A stretch of 64,000 nucleotides of DNA from Reticulitermes lucifugus (GCA_026260175.1 JAKCWW010001073.1:1-64000), one strand, 5' to 3'; positions 11,533 through 22,505 are shown, counted from the stretch's first letter. Notes: generated by a model not told the origin, from the letters alone. Numbers and translations: made by a program.

Positions 11533-13589
11533 CTATAACAAAAAAATAAATGTCTTATTACAACACTGTTCTCAGAATTATTGTCATAAAATACATCACA
11601 TGAGGGAGCTGAAAATGAAAGTGCTTTATTACAATGGCAATTCAGCTGCACAATACATCGAGGTTCTCCCAGTGGTATCAAGATTATAGCCCTCTGTGGT
11701 GTGATGCAATGTAGCCGTAGCTAATAAGAGCTTAAATGCATGAAACACAATCATTTTTAAGCACTAACCTAGTAAAGCATGTGTCGGAGTGCACGTAACT
11801 ATCCATGGATTCATAACTACAGCATTACACATGGACAAGTGATTATCTTCACACCCCTTGCCAAATGGAACTCTGGAAACATGGTTCCCCAGTCAGCCAA
11901 CCCAAAGATCAGTCAGTAAACAACATGGAAAATGTATACATTGAATAATATAATCCTCATAGGCTCCTTTCACTGTAGCAAGTTCCACAAAGTAGGAAAA
12001 TCAAAATACGACTTTTGGATGAATTTGAACTGCCAAGCACACACAGTTTCAAAAGAGTAGACACTTCTTTGGATAAATCTTGATTAAAAAAATAAATAAA
12101 CTTCTTAAATACAAAACTCATTTTTCAAGGTAAAAAGCTGTGTTTGTCTGTACAAGGATAAACACTGCAAATATTTCACAGCCTGTTGAATACTTAAACT
12201 GTTGTCTGTTGAGTGTTAGTAGGTAGTTGACAATTTCTAAACAAAACCTACTGCTTCCATGTTCAGGACATAAGGGGCTTCTACTCTAAGAACAAAGGCA
12301 AGTAGGTTCCCCAGTAATGTTGGAAAGAACCTACCAGATTACAACATGTCATGGCACAGAAGAATACAATAAAAATATTCACCACTGTGAAAACCTGAAA
12401 TCACATAACACATTGGCAAACACACAGTTAATCTACATTTAAATTAACAATCAAAGTAAAGAAAACTTAAGACTAAATCCCGAATTTCATAAACAGAGAA
12501 AATAAACAGTGGTTTTGAAAGTAAGAACAATTACAAAATTCAAGCCTATATGTAACATACATTTTAATAAAACAGAGATAAGGTTGGTCACCTGACAACA
12601 GTGTATCAACAGGTCACGTGATAGTCATGCATAAAGAAGTTTTCATGGCCCAGATATTTCAATGGAATCAGGAGATAAACAGTACAGAATTTTGGTAGGA
12701 AAACAGCTTAAGATTGTAAGACTGAAGGGATGTAGCATGCTGGCTGTGACAGTTGGAGACAAAAAAGGCACACAAAGTTTTGGTGTGGAAGCATCTCAGA
12801 ATTTGTTTAGTTACAAGACAGAAGAAATTAAAGGATAGTATTAAGATAGATTCAGATGGAATTCTGGAATCTTGGATGTGAATGTAGAAGAGGGACGGAA
12901 CCAGTTCAGGATTGCGTCCAATGACAGACTTTGGTGTTAGCAGTGTTGAATGTTGAAGGCCTACTACCAGCATAGGTGTACCTTGTACCTATGTTACCAT
13001 GGGGGTCACCAGAATTTTTACCATGGCAGGCAGCCATAAAACTTGCTTATGAACTTACATTTAGCCATTCAAGAATACTTGTATGAATTGCCCTGGATTT
13101 GCAGGTCTCTAATTCAAAAATTTTAAAAATAATTTTAGATCTTGTTATTAATAAGTGGTATATTTCCTTCTTTTTTAAGTTCTGATTTTTTTTAAAAACT
13201 CCAACAACTGGGCAGATGTCTAGCTTGCTCTGTCTGCCAGAGCCCATCTATATTACACACAAATAATGTACTGTTCTATTGTAATGAAGAATGAAACATG
13301 TCTGTCTAATGAACTAAGCCAACATTTGTCACATTATATCATAGAGCACTTCTTGGATACAATTTGAATGTTCCTATTTCTTCATAGTTTTAGACACCAT
13401 ATACTGTACTGTGATATTTACAAATGCAGCAATCATATCCTGGACAGACTGGGAAATCTGCTTGTACATAATCATCCAAAAATAATCCAGTACTTCCAAA
13501 TTTATTTATGTATTGCATCAGTTTTCACATCAGAACACCAAGAAAGCGCAAGAAATTTTATTCAGTAAGAACACATTCAATGCTCAATT
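11533..13589. other. lola intron and 3' UTR, repeat relics
   Basis: No exon. A stretch at 12690-12975 resembles, on the minus strand, a widespread retroelement tail also seen at 32050-32310 and 28000-28090 (frames reading FHTKTLCAFFVSN and similar). Remainder unassigned. Confidence 0.4.
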
Positions 13590-13938
13590 TCTCACATAAA
13601 CAAATACTTTCAGCGTTTCTGTTCTGACGCTTTCCACCGCAACTATGACTTCTGCATTAAAATGTTCAGCCTGTCAGGGGGTCACAAGAAGTGCTTATAA
13701 ACTACCAGCTGTTATACACTGTATGTCATCAAACAAGCTAATTTCAGTGCAATCATCACACCCTTCTTGGATGATCTTGTATATAAAATATCTTTTTCAT
13801 GCTAATGAACAATATCCAAAGAAAATATTCCTGATAACAAAATGTCACAGTTGTTCAGAATCACATTTGAAGTAACACTGGGAAGCTAAAATGTCACAGC
13901 AAAGGCAGCATCCAATGTTCCAATACTCTGTTTTCAGT

Positions 13939-14293
13939 GAGAACTAATTGTCTTCTGGACTTTGTCCATCGTCCGGACAAAATATAAAAATACAACAATA
14001 TAAAATCATGACGTTTCGGAAGCTGGTTCTTCTTCCGTCTTCAGGTGAAGGGAGGGGAGACACCTACTCAGATGGGTCCCTCAGGCCGAGCTAATCTCAA
14101 TCACTGGACCAAATTAGCTCGGTCTAAGGGACACATCTGAGTAGGTGTCTCCCCTCCCTTCACCTGAAGACAGAAGAACCAGCTTCCGAAACGTCGTGAT
14201 TTCATATTTTTATATTTTGTCCGGATGATGGACAAAGTTCAGAAGACAATTAGTTCTCAATGTTATATACCATCATCAGAACCTTTTAGAATT
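13939..14293. mobile_element. foldback element with 13-bp target-site duplication
   Basis: Long inverted repeat: GAGAACTAATTGTCTTCTGG at 13939 pairs with its complement ending at 14259; the centre holds GACACCTACTCAGATG and its complement. CTCTGTTTTCAGT is duplicated at 13926-13938 and 14294-14306; unit 3 has the single empty site near 24580. Confidence 0.82.
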
Positions 14294-14415
14294 CTCTGTT
14301 TTCAGTTTTATAATTTCAGTTGATAATCTGAAATTTGAGACATTTGCCACCATATACTTTCATAATAACTGAAACGCACTTCAGTCTGTATTTCGGCTTG
14401 GTAATCCTGACATAT

Positions 14416-14484
14416 GATCGCAAAGCCTTGAAAATGAGGACGCATAGGCCCACTAGGGCTATCGAGTGATTGGGGGGGGGGGAT
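14416..14484 (+). mobile_element. SINE-A 3' fragment with target-site duplication
   Basis: AAAGCCTTGAAAATGAGG...GGCTATCGAGTGATT resembles the SINE-A 3' end. It is bracketed by TCCTGACATAT at 14405-14415 and 14485-14495. The matching site in unit 3 (near 24693) has one copy and no insert. Ends in a G-run rather than A. Confidence 0.65.
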
Positions 14485-15469
14485 TCCTGACATATAAAAG
14501 GTCAATATTTCCTACTTTGTTACTGTGACAGTGTATACTGAACTTCATAACGAACCTCTAGATAGCCGTAGTACCGCACAGTACGTTCTTATTCTATCAA
14601 GTTTAGTACCTTAATACAAATATACATGTCTTTCCAAAACTTTTCTAGTTAATGATTTCGGTTTTTTTATTACGTTTGTTGTTATAGGCATAAAATACTG
14701 CCACATGCACAAAAATTGTTTCTTCAGTAGATTTACGCTCCAAATTCAGTAATGATGTTGACAACCACAACAATTTCCCATTGATGTTTCAGCAGGTTAT
14801 TGATTGTCTCCATTCAAATTCTCTCATCTGTCAGAACTCTTTCTTACAAGCACTGCTGATACTTTTGACACAATATGGATTTAAAAGAATATAAACATGT
14901 ATGATCCTCTGACTTATATATTTATTTAAACAGCCTATTCTTTACAATTCATTTCAAAGTCTACCAAAACTAATACATTAAAAGCATAGAATACAAATTA
15001 TTACAAACAACAAACTTGACAGTATTATAATGCTGAATAAAACTGTATCATTATTTAAACAACATTTTTCTTCTGTTTCGGAAGGCATGGCACATTATGA
15101 TAATAAGAAACAAAAAGCTGACCACTACCAAGTTCAGGGCAGTGGAGATCATCACCTTGAGGTACACAAAACACCAAGAAATATTGTCTGTTTAAAAGAA
15201 CAACTAAATACCGGGTCATTATTTTATCCGACAACCAATGTTCATCAATTTCCACCACTACATTATAAAGCAGAATTTTCCACCTCTGCAGAGGATTTTC
15301 CAAACTTTTCATATCACAATATCTTATATGAGGGTAATAAAATGACTTGTTAAATATCAGACTCATACCGTAATACCTTCATAAAGTACGACAGTGTAGT
15401 GGGTTGTAGACCATAGCTCATAATGAGAAAGTTCCAGGTCCAAAACTCTTCCTGAAGCCCAAACACAAT

Positions 15470-15680
15470 TGCTGACTGATGAATGAATGAGTATTGAGTG
15501 TTGGAGGAATGATGCTGAAGAGGGAAATCAGACGTACTCAGGACAAAACCCTGTTCCAGTGCCACTCTGTCTACCACAAATCCCAAATGGACTGGTGTTG
15601 TATTGAACCCAGGCCTCTGTAATGATAGGCTAGTGGCTAGCCACCCAAGCCATAGCACAGCCATCGCACTATACAAAACT
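15470..15680 (-). mobile_element. tRNA-derived SINE, family C
   Basis: Duplicate of the 9925 copy, sharing flanks on its right side (ACAAAACTGGTCCCT). GTAGACAGAGTGGCACTGG and the tRNA-like head are recognisable in reverse complement. Confidence 0.65.
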
Positions 15681-15761
15681 GGTCCCTCTAAGTAGGCCTA
15701 GTCAATGACCACACACCAAGAAAACACTTCAATATCAATTCATATAAACACAATATTTCTT

Positions 15762-15890
15762 TGATTTCAGGCTTCCGCCGCAATGCTGATGTAATCTGTG
15801 GTCTTTTGGGTAATTACACGGCGTCGTGTGGTAATTATTTACCGACGTTTCGGGACAACGTGTCGGTCCCATCTTCATGGGTCAAAATTC
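15762..15890. mobile_element. short insertion with 13-bp target-site duplication
   Basis: CACAATATTTCTT occurs at 15749-15761 and 15891-15903, bracketing 129 bases with a small inverted repeat (ACGGCGTCGTGT) and the core ACGTTTCGGGAC...CCCATCTTCATGG. Unit 1 (near 10218) shows the uninterrupted target, so it inserted after the duplication. Confidence 0.78.
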
Positions 15891-17354
15891 CACAATATTT
15901 CTTCCTGCTACATATCCTCTGCTGTTGATAAAACATCAAAATATAGGGCCATTATTTTATCTGACAACTACTGGTTGCCACTTCTTGTGCTTATTTATCA
16001 TCTTCACATAATGCACCCACATGTGCAGCAGAGTAGTAGCAGGAAGTAACACTGTCACATAAAATAAGGACCCCATATAACCAAATAACAACAAAAATTC
16101 AACATTTCCTACTTCACACTGCATAAAATGTGTAACTGAGTAAGTGCCATAACATTAAAAAGAACATACCATCTGTCATGTATTTTTTTTTCCAACATTC
16201 TGGGAATAATATGTTTTAACTACAACACTTCTCCATTAATGAGCATTTTAAGTTTTTATCCTATGGGCAAAGTCTGCCTCCTTTACATAATATCTGCCCA
16301 AATTCATTTCTCCACAGAACATTACAAAATTCTGACAGAACACAACTGAAACCAAGCACTGCAGGTGAAAAAAAGGACAAACAATAGAACAGATGAAAAG
16401 TTGTACATAAAATAATAAAGTTAAAATTTAAGACTCATCTGTATTATATTTGGTATTAACTATATGTACTGCCTGCTTTAAAAAACATTCTTCATTCTTC
16501 CCACAGAGTATATCTAAGGGTTTCAGGTATTTCCCTTCACACCATTCACAAGTTGATTTTGACAGTTACTGCAACAGTGTCTGGAAATTTCCTGTTATTA
16601 CCTGTGATTATGTTTTAAGAAATTTGGCTGCTTTCAACTGGGTCAGGAGGGATTTCTCACTGTCTACAGTGATATTTAGGCTTGTGCCAGCCCTGACTTT
16701 AAATCGGAACAAATCAAGACTGTCATTATTACGGCCAATTCCAAAATACGTCCACATACAGTATTTTTTGTGCAATGTGCCATGTACTGATTCGTCCAAA
16801 AGCAAAACATGTTTCTTGAGTTACAAGTTACACATGACACTACAGGACAGTAATACATTCATTTTAATAGTGCCATTAACGCAATATAATAATTACTTGT
16901 ATGTTATAGAATACTCTGAACGTATTTAGTTTGTTACACTAAATGCTGGCTTTTACACATCACTTTATGAAGGATCATCTTGAAATCCAGTGCACGGAAT
17001 CAGCAATTGGCAAAAGCAAGATATTCTATCATTAAAGATGATACTTTAATTTATTGCAGCAAAACATCAATATGTTTATATATAAACCTTATATTAAGAG
17101 AATATTAATGGAGTTTATGCAAGGTGCAGGATGTTCTTCATGAAATATTTATTTAATGTTATAAATAAAACAGTCTCTGCTACCATCATTTACAGTCACT
17201 TGGTGTTTGCAATACAGATAAGAAACGACTATTAACATAAGGAGCTAAATATTGTATTTCCACCACATACAGGCTGCTGCAAGATAGAACACAAAAGACA
17301 TGGTAAATAATGCACGATATTATTTCTCAGTTTGCTGCAGATGTGTATCGAGGA

Positions 17355-17585
17355 CTAGCAGCTGATGTTATGTCGACAGCGCAGATGACGGAGATTGTTT
17401 TTTTGTTTCGATTTACATTTGCAGTAGATGCAATGGAACTGTGCTTCTTTGCACATTCAACATGAATGTAACATAACAGATTTTTCTCGGTATCAATAAC
17501 TATGTCCACTCATGCATGCAAAACTTGTTCAGTGCTGTTACTGGAGTCAGCAGTACTTCACTGAAGTAATCCAAAACAGTACCAC
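17355..17585 (-). pseudogene. lola: dead duplicate of lola zinc-finger exon (middle copy)
   Basis: Clearly homologous along its length to the exon at 11.3 kb, with the same acceptor (TTATAG before 17585) and the same leader start. A deletion of about ten bases removes the first cysteine pair and the reading soon meets TAG (leader then ...MHEW-T-stop). There is also a one-base gain in the A-run of the first finger, a one-base loss where GGC of ECGKE should be, and a three-base loss near the second finger. None of the three frames gives a complete finger pair. Flanking sequence on both sides is shared with the 11.3 kb unit, so it is a decayed tandem duplicate, not a processed copy. It could still be spliced in as a truncating terminal exon. 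Confidence 0.85.
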
Positions 17586-17924
17586 CTATAACAAGAATAA
17601 AAAACGCCTTATTATAACAGCGTTCCGACAAATTTTATCATGAAAGTATACCATACGAAAGTGCTGAAAACAAAACTGCTTTATTACAATGGCAAATAAG
17701 TTGCGTGAAATTTGAGGTTCTCCAAGCGCTAAGTACCAAGTTCTGTCTTCTATGATGCAGCCTTCATATTCAGGGTAGAAGCGGCCTATCCTGAAGCTGG
17801 AGACACGAGATTCCTCCGAAATATTGGCACCCATGTAATAAATTACATGTCATTACATCTCAGAAGACTTAAACCTCAGTAATTAAACTATTACCACGGT
17901 ATTAAAATGTCATTTTCTTCTATA

Positions 17925-19212
17925 AAGGTCATTCCAAAATTAAAGACAACACTGTTCCATAATTGACAGAACTTTTTTTTTTAAATCTGTCTCTTTACAA
18001 CTCTTAAATACAGTCTCCTGCCACACTACAGACACATTGCCAAATTTGTAGATGATGTGTGACACCATCTGCAGCAGATCTTCTTCATATATCACTTACC
18101 ATGCACTCTACTGCACTCACAATTTCCCATCATCCTGAAGAGGATGCTATGTTCCTTTGGCTTTCCAAAAGAGGTCACAGTCATGCAGGTTCCTATCCAG
18201 CAAGTATGGTGGATGTTCCAAAAATTCCCAATTCCACTTCCTGAACAAATCAGTTACAATGCTGGAAATGTGACATCGAATAATGCTGTGCTGCACAGCA
18301 GGTCCTGACCACAGGAGATGTAATCACTTACGATGCAGTGAATTATGCAAATGATGTTCCAACAGTTTCTGTAGTAAGAGCATTTACTATAGTGCCAAGA
18401 GGGATAGCATGTCCAAGGAGAATACTCTCATAACTGTAGGCCACAATGAGTATGACTTTCAGCTGACCCTATTCGTGTCAGCATTTTCATAGGCATGGTG
18501 ATCCTTTGTGACACCTTTCACTTGACTGTTACCAGCTCAGGTTCATACGAATTATATGAATCCGAAGAAGAAGGGCTTAATCTTCATGCTCATGAGACCT
18601 CACATGCAGTCTGGCCGTTTACATATGTTGCCACATGTGTACTCCTGTCAGATTGTGTGGTACCCAATGTCCACATATTTTCCACTTTTCAAATTCTGTG
18701 TTAAGATTCTGTGGATGATGGACGATGCAATAACAGTCTCACTTGACAGTGTGGCACGTGCCCACTGTCAATCTGTATCCACTTGCATCCTCACACAAGC
18801 AATGTGGACCTCATCAGCTGTTGTAAGCAGCCAGCCAGCTACCAGTCTGTGTTTGTTGCTTTCCCTCCCACCCCAAAACACACATACCCACCTGGTAACA
18901 AACGTGATATGGCACAGCTTGTTTACCACAAGCTTCCTGTAATCATTCCAGACACTGTTGTGCATTTTGTCCACATGCAACCTGGATTTTGATGACACAG
19001 CACTATTTGTGCTAACTTAACACATTTTTAGAGCAACTCCAAGAGACATATGACAAATTACATCACTACAGGACACTTAAAACAGATCGTACAATCACGC
19101 CAGCAGGCTGACACAAGCAACAGAGTCACTCCTTCCACAAAGCACACACATTCACACGACAGCTAGGGGCAATGAACAGCACCTGTTGCCATTAATTTTT
19201 GAATGACCCTCA
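17925..19212 (-). mobile_element. mariner-like element, complete but decayed
   Basis: Terminal inverted repeats AAGGTCATTCCAAAATTAA (17925) and TTAATTTTTGAATGACCC (to about 19212) with flanking TA, total near 1.29 kb, the usual mariner length. On the minus strand decayed coding reads HRILTQNLKSGKY (helix-turn-helix region) and WNWEFLEHPPYLLDRNLHD (the HPPYSPDLAPSD catalytic region), both mariner hallmarks. Many stops; non-autonomous now. Confidence 0.8.
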
Positions 19213-20141
19213 TATTTTATAATGATGGGCAACAGAATATGTCACAAAGCTATAGTAACCAGCCCCACTGTTCATGGGAATTGTTTACTCTGAGAGTAAA
19301 CTTCTGAACTAGGCCAAGCACAGCTAATAACACCATTACCCATACCCCCATCACTTTATGTTTACATAACCAGGAGAGGGAAAGAGGTACTGTGGCTAAG
19401 AATAAATAAGAAATAGCTTAACCGACTCTGACATCAGGTGAAAGATCATGTAGGAAACTGGTAGTACAAGCCCATTCATAGAAATGGTTTGAGTTCTCAG
19501 CTTATCAGGGACAAACTTTAATGCCAGAGGAAGTGGATAGCCAGGTCATGCAAATCCCCATTGTTAAGACTTCCTTTCGTCCACTTTCTATTTTACAATA
19601 CAACCTTGAGAAAGTGCAGCTAGTGTATAAGTGCAAGGCTGCACCAACAGCAGTTACATAGATATGAAGGACTTTCAAATCACTCATAATGAGTTGACAG
19701 GCACTCATTATCATCAAAAAACTTCAAGGCACACAACACACACAAGTGGACAGCGCATTCTTAAATTGTTGTTACAACAGACTTCTCCTTATACGCCATA
19801 CTCATGCTGATGGACACTTACTGTCCTTAGTCCTATCTACATTCTATTTCCAGATTACCATACATATTTAATTCATGGAGGTACAGGACTCACAAACAAA
19901 ATGATTTAACACACAATGCTAAATTGTACAGCATTTCAAAAACAGGGTTCTAGAAAACATACCAAGCAAACCAGAAACTTCTGCATCCACTGCTGCAGAA
20001 GAGTGGGCTTTATCTTGTACAAAATTTTTTAAGTATCTGCCATCACAATGTATACAGGAAACTTTCACTTGGTACATAAGATGAAAAAATACCAAAATGT
20101 AACCAATATGCTTACCACTGGAAATATTACAGATTTTACCA

Positions 20142-20318
20142 CTACTTCTTTGACAATTGCCCACAAAGAGGGCAGTCCTTCCTGCATTTGCAATGCTTCC
20201 AATGTGTGATGATTTGTCCACTCCCATAACAGTATGGACGTTTGCATAACTTGCCTGCGTGACATGATCTCATGTGGCTTAAAAGAATTTTAATTTCTTT
20301 ACAAGGTGGCACTGCACA
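20142..20318 (-). pseudogene. CBP/p300-like terminal exon, C-terminal half of TAZ1 zinc finger
   Basis: A good acceptor (TTTATTCTTATTTCAG) precedes 20318 and opens a phase-0 exon of 58 codons plus TAG. It encodes C-x4-C, H-x3-C (CAVPPC, HMRSC), then CKRPYC, IITHWKHC and CRKDCPLC, the order and spacing of the second and third zinc clusters of the TAZ1 domain in CBP/p300; the QIITHWKHC segment is especially characteristic. All TAZ1 ligands are present when joined to the exon at 21998-22505, across an intron of 1679 bases that holds a SINE. The stop comes seven residues after the last zinc cysteine, where real CBP continues for well over a thousand residues. The exon itself has no lesion; it is called a pseudogene because its upstream partner is broken. 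Phase 0 excludes splicing to the lola common exon, whose partners are phase 1. A short expressed TAZ-only protein remains possible. Confidence 0.75.
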
Positions 20319-21997
20319 CTGAAATAAGAATAAAGGTAATGTTAAAACTCGCCGATCCCAGTGGCCGCGCAGTCTAAGGCGTGGGTCTGCGGCCGCTCGC
20401 TTGCTGGGATTGTGGGTTCGAATCCCACCTAGGGCATGGATGTCTGTCTATTGTGAATGTTGTGTGTTGTCAGGTAGAGGTCTCTGCGACGAGCTGGTCA
20501 CTCGTCCAGAAAAGTCCTACCGAGTGTGGTGTGTCTAAAGTGTGTGATCATGAAGCCTTGAACAATGAGGCAGCCTAGGCCCTCAAGGGGCTGTTGAGCC
20601 ATTGAAAAAAAAAATGTTAAAACTCTGGGTAATAATATTCAATTAAGCATTACAAACTGGACAATTATGTCAAGAAATTCTCCACCTTGAACAGAGTCCA
20701 AAGTGTCATCCCTGTGTTCACAGCTCACAGTGACCCAGTCCTCAAACAGCTGCAGCCAGCCAGCACATACTGTTCAGTGTCACTCTTATCCAATCTGACC
20801 CTCTTGCTAAAAGTCTTACTTCTGAATCCAGTACTTTCACAAAGTACTGTGTGGGTCATTCCTAATTAATTTCAATCAAAGCTGCAAGCCTAGTTCATCA
20901 CAAACTCAACTTAACTACCCTAACAAAATTATACATCACCAAGTTCCCAATTACATAGTTTCTACAACCTCCTACATTTCAGCTGATGTGCACCTCTTAG
21001 CAGAAGAAGGATTCCCTCTACTACCATGGCCAGACCAACTTTGGGGCTTGCCAAATCTCTTATCTAATTATGTATCTGTGACTCTTCCACTATGGATAAA
21101 ACAGCAAGGTGACCACACTTCTATGTCCCCTATACACCTCCCTAGTAAAGTGCTTATGGTACTATGGCACCTTACTTTGTCTTCAGCCAGTTTTGTCCCT
21201 AGTGCCCACTCTTAATGTTTTATACACTGGAAAATATAAAACATGAAATGGAATTTTGTAATACTTCACCATAACATTTTGATAATTACTGCTGTAGCAA
21301 GCATTTAAATTTGGACACCTTTTCATGACGATTTATCCACTAATAAAAGATGCTTTGCTGTATTTCATCTGTTATTCACAAAATGATTTATCATCAGCAC
21401 ATAATCAACCAACAAATTTCATTCAATTCTCATATTTGATGTAACACACTGCTGACTGGGCCCAAGAGGACGTTGTCACTGCCACAAACACTCATAAGGG
21501 AAGAAAACAGGAAGAAAAAATATGCACTTCACACATCTACAGAGCTTCTATTCCAAGCCAAACTGAGCAACAGTGATCAACGAAACTGATTTGTACAACA
21601 TACATTAACAAAGCCTTTTAAATATGCAAGACCTTATTTCTGAATGTACATATTTTAGAACATTAAAATATGCTTCCTTGCATCAGCCTAATATGAATTT
21701 GAAATAACTCAAAACATATTTGCCAGCATAAAAGTTGGTAGGAATTTCAAAGAAGTAATTTTTAATTAACACAAGTAACTTTCTGGACACTTTAAGTTCA
21801 ATTAGACTGGCTACCTATCTTAAGTCACAGTTCTACATGAAGACACACTTTGTACAGCTTGAATAACAAACAAATGGTCTCTTTGATCCACGCAATAGCA
21901 AATAACACTCTTCTTGTAAAAACACTTCACATCAAGTCAATACAGACCACAATGTGCAAACTGACACATACACATGTATCTTTTATGAAGAACACAC
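20319..21997 (-). other. intron between the two TAZ1 half exons
   Basis: Bounded by CAG|GTGTGT and TTATTTCAG on the minus strand. It contains a complete tRNA-type SINE (20350-20610, plus strand) close to the acceptor. The rest, 20611-21997, shows no exon-like sequence that I recognise. A stretch at 20960-21030 has a chance H-x3-C but lacks a donor. Confidence 0.6.
20350..20610 (+). mobile_element. tRNA-derived SINE, family A
   Basis: Contains an A box (TGGCCGCGCAGTCTAAGGC) and a B box (GGTTCGAATCCC) spaced as in a tRNA gene, then a tRNA-unrelated body ending GGGCTGTTGAGCCATTG and an A-run. Lies inside the intron of the TAZ fragment, near its acceptor. Confidence 0.8.
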
Positions 21998-22505
21998 CTG
22001 CTGCGCATCCCCACTGGACTGACATTCCCCGCGCCAACATTTGTGCGCATGCAGAAGCAGTTTCAGTTGCTGATGGAGGTCCCTCAGCCTTCCAGGGTGT
22101 TTATTTTACAGGACAGGCAAATGAGTCCGACCTTTTGCTCCTGCCTGGGGCCCAGACTGACCACCACCTGGTAAATCTGCCTGAGGGCCAGACTGACCAC
22201 CACCTGTTTCATCTGCCTGAGGGCCAGATTGACCACCACCTGGTGCATCTGCCTGAGGACCAGACTGACCACCACCGGGTGCATCTGCCCGGGGACCAGA
22301 CACCATCACTTGGTGCATCTGCTTCGGGACCAGACTGATCACCACTTGGTGCATCTGCTTCGGGACCAGACTGATCACCACTTGGTCCATCTGACTGTGG
22401 CTGAGCAGGGGAAGGTGCTGGAGGGGTCACTTGCTGTGACAGTACACCCTCATATCCACCTAGTCCTACAACTGATAAAGCTCCTCCTAATACCACATTT
22501 AGTAA
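21998..22505 (-). pseudogene. CBP/p300-like exon, N-terminal half of TAZ1 zinc finger (broken)
   Basis: Acceptor GATTCCAG before 22505 and donor CAG|GTGTGT after 21998 bound a 508-base exon. It reads 42 residues rich in Gly, Val, Pro and Gln, then seven 12-residue repeats (GPQADAPGGGQS type, 22130-22379), then RLRDLHQQLKLLLHAHKC (Cys at 22037-22039). HQQL-x-LLLHAHKC is the TAZ1 opening of CREB-binding protein, including zinc ligands H and C in H-x3-C. Two lesions: a two-base deletion in repeat unit 3 (about 22300-22310) shifts the frame, and an in-frame TAA lies at 22106-22108. Adding back the two bases gives 510, a whole number of codons, so the ancestral exon was phase 0 at both ends, matching the next exon. 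Retained splicing argues for a genomic, not processed, duplicate. Other explanation: the repeat part is unrelated coding sequence fused by duplication. Confidence 0.72.
22130..22379 (-). repeat. 36-bp coding minisatellite, 7 units
   Basis: Units read GDQSGPEADAPS (first two) then GGQSGPQADAPG-like (last four); unit 3 is 34 bases because two bases are missing. Lies inside the CBP-like exon. Confidence 0.9.

Larger units (their letters stand above)
8300..11535 (-). repeat. segmental duplication unit 1
   Basis: Blocks of this interval match the second unit in order: 8340-8450 and 8800-8850 match about 15230-15440; 9930-10330 matches 15470-16010; 10340-10990 matches 16060-16720; 11050-11535 matches 17040-17590. 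Homology includes a shared SINE (9925/15470) and the zinc-finger exon. Unit 1 carries private insertions: a foldback element at 8459-8724 and a non-LTR fragment near 9120-9800. Confidence 0.75.
13590..17590 (-). repeat. segmental duplication unit 2 (carries dead exon)
   Basis: Left part (13630-13880 and 14307-15350) matches unit 3 (24270-24520 and 24590-25540); right part (15230-17590) matches unit 1. Three private insertions with target-site duplications (13939-14293, 14416-14484, 15762-15890) are absent from the sister units. The exon copy is inactivated. Unit boundaries are approximate, judged by eye. Confidence 0.75.

Noticed and set aside
16450-16929. Plus-strand reading of 159 codons
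   Set aside because: No family motifs or splice context, and it lies in a duplicated non-coding block; the unit 1 counterpart (10690-11000) does not keep the frame open.
18495-18998. Plus-strand readings up to 128 codons
   Set aside because: They are antisense to the mariner-like transposase relic read on the minus strand.
20110-20125. GTAAGC donor-like site just downstream of the TAZ stop
   Set aside because: It lies after the in-frame TAG, so using it would not extend the TAZ protein; probably chance.
20350-20440. tRNA-like A and B boxes (also at 27.7, 30.5, 41.4 and 48.5 kb)
   Set aside because: No clover-leaf acceptor stem closes, and the same sequence recurs with SINE bodies; these are SINE heads, not tRNA genes.
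20955-21035. Minus-strand reading with a hydrophobic run and H-x3-C that could pass for the start of TAZ1
   Set aside because: No donor with the right phase follows, residues around it do not match TAZ1, and a far better match (QQLKLLLHAHKC) exists at 22.04 kb.
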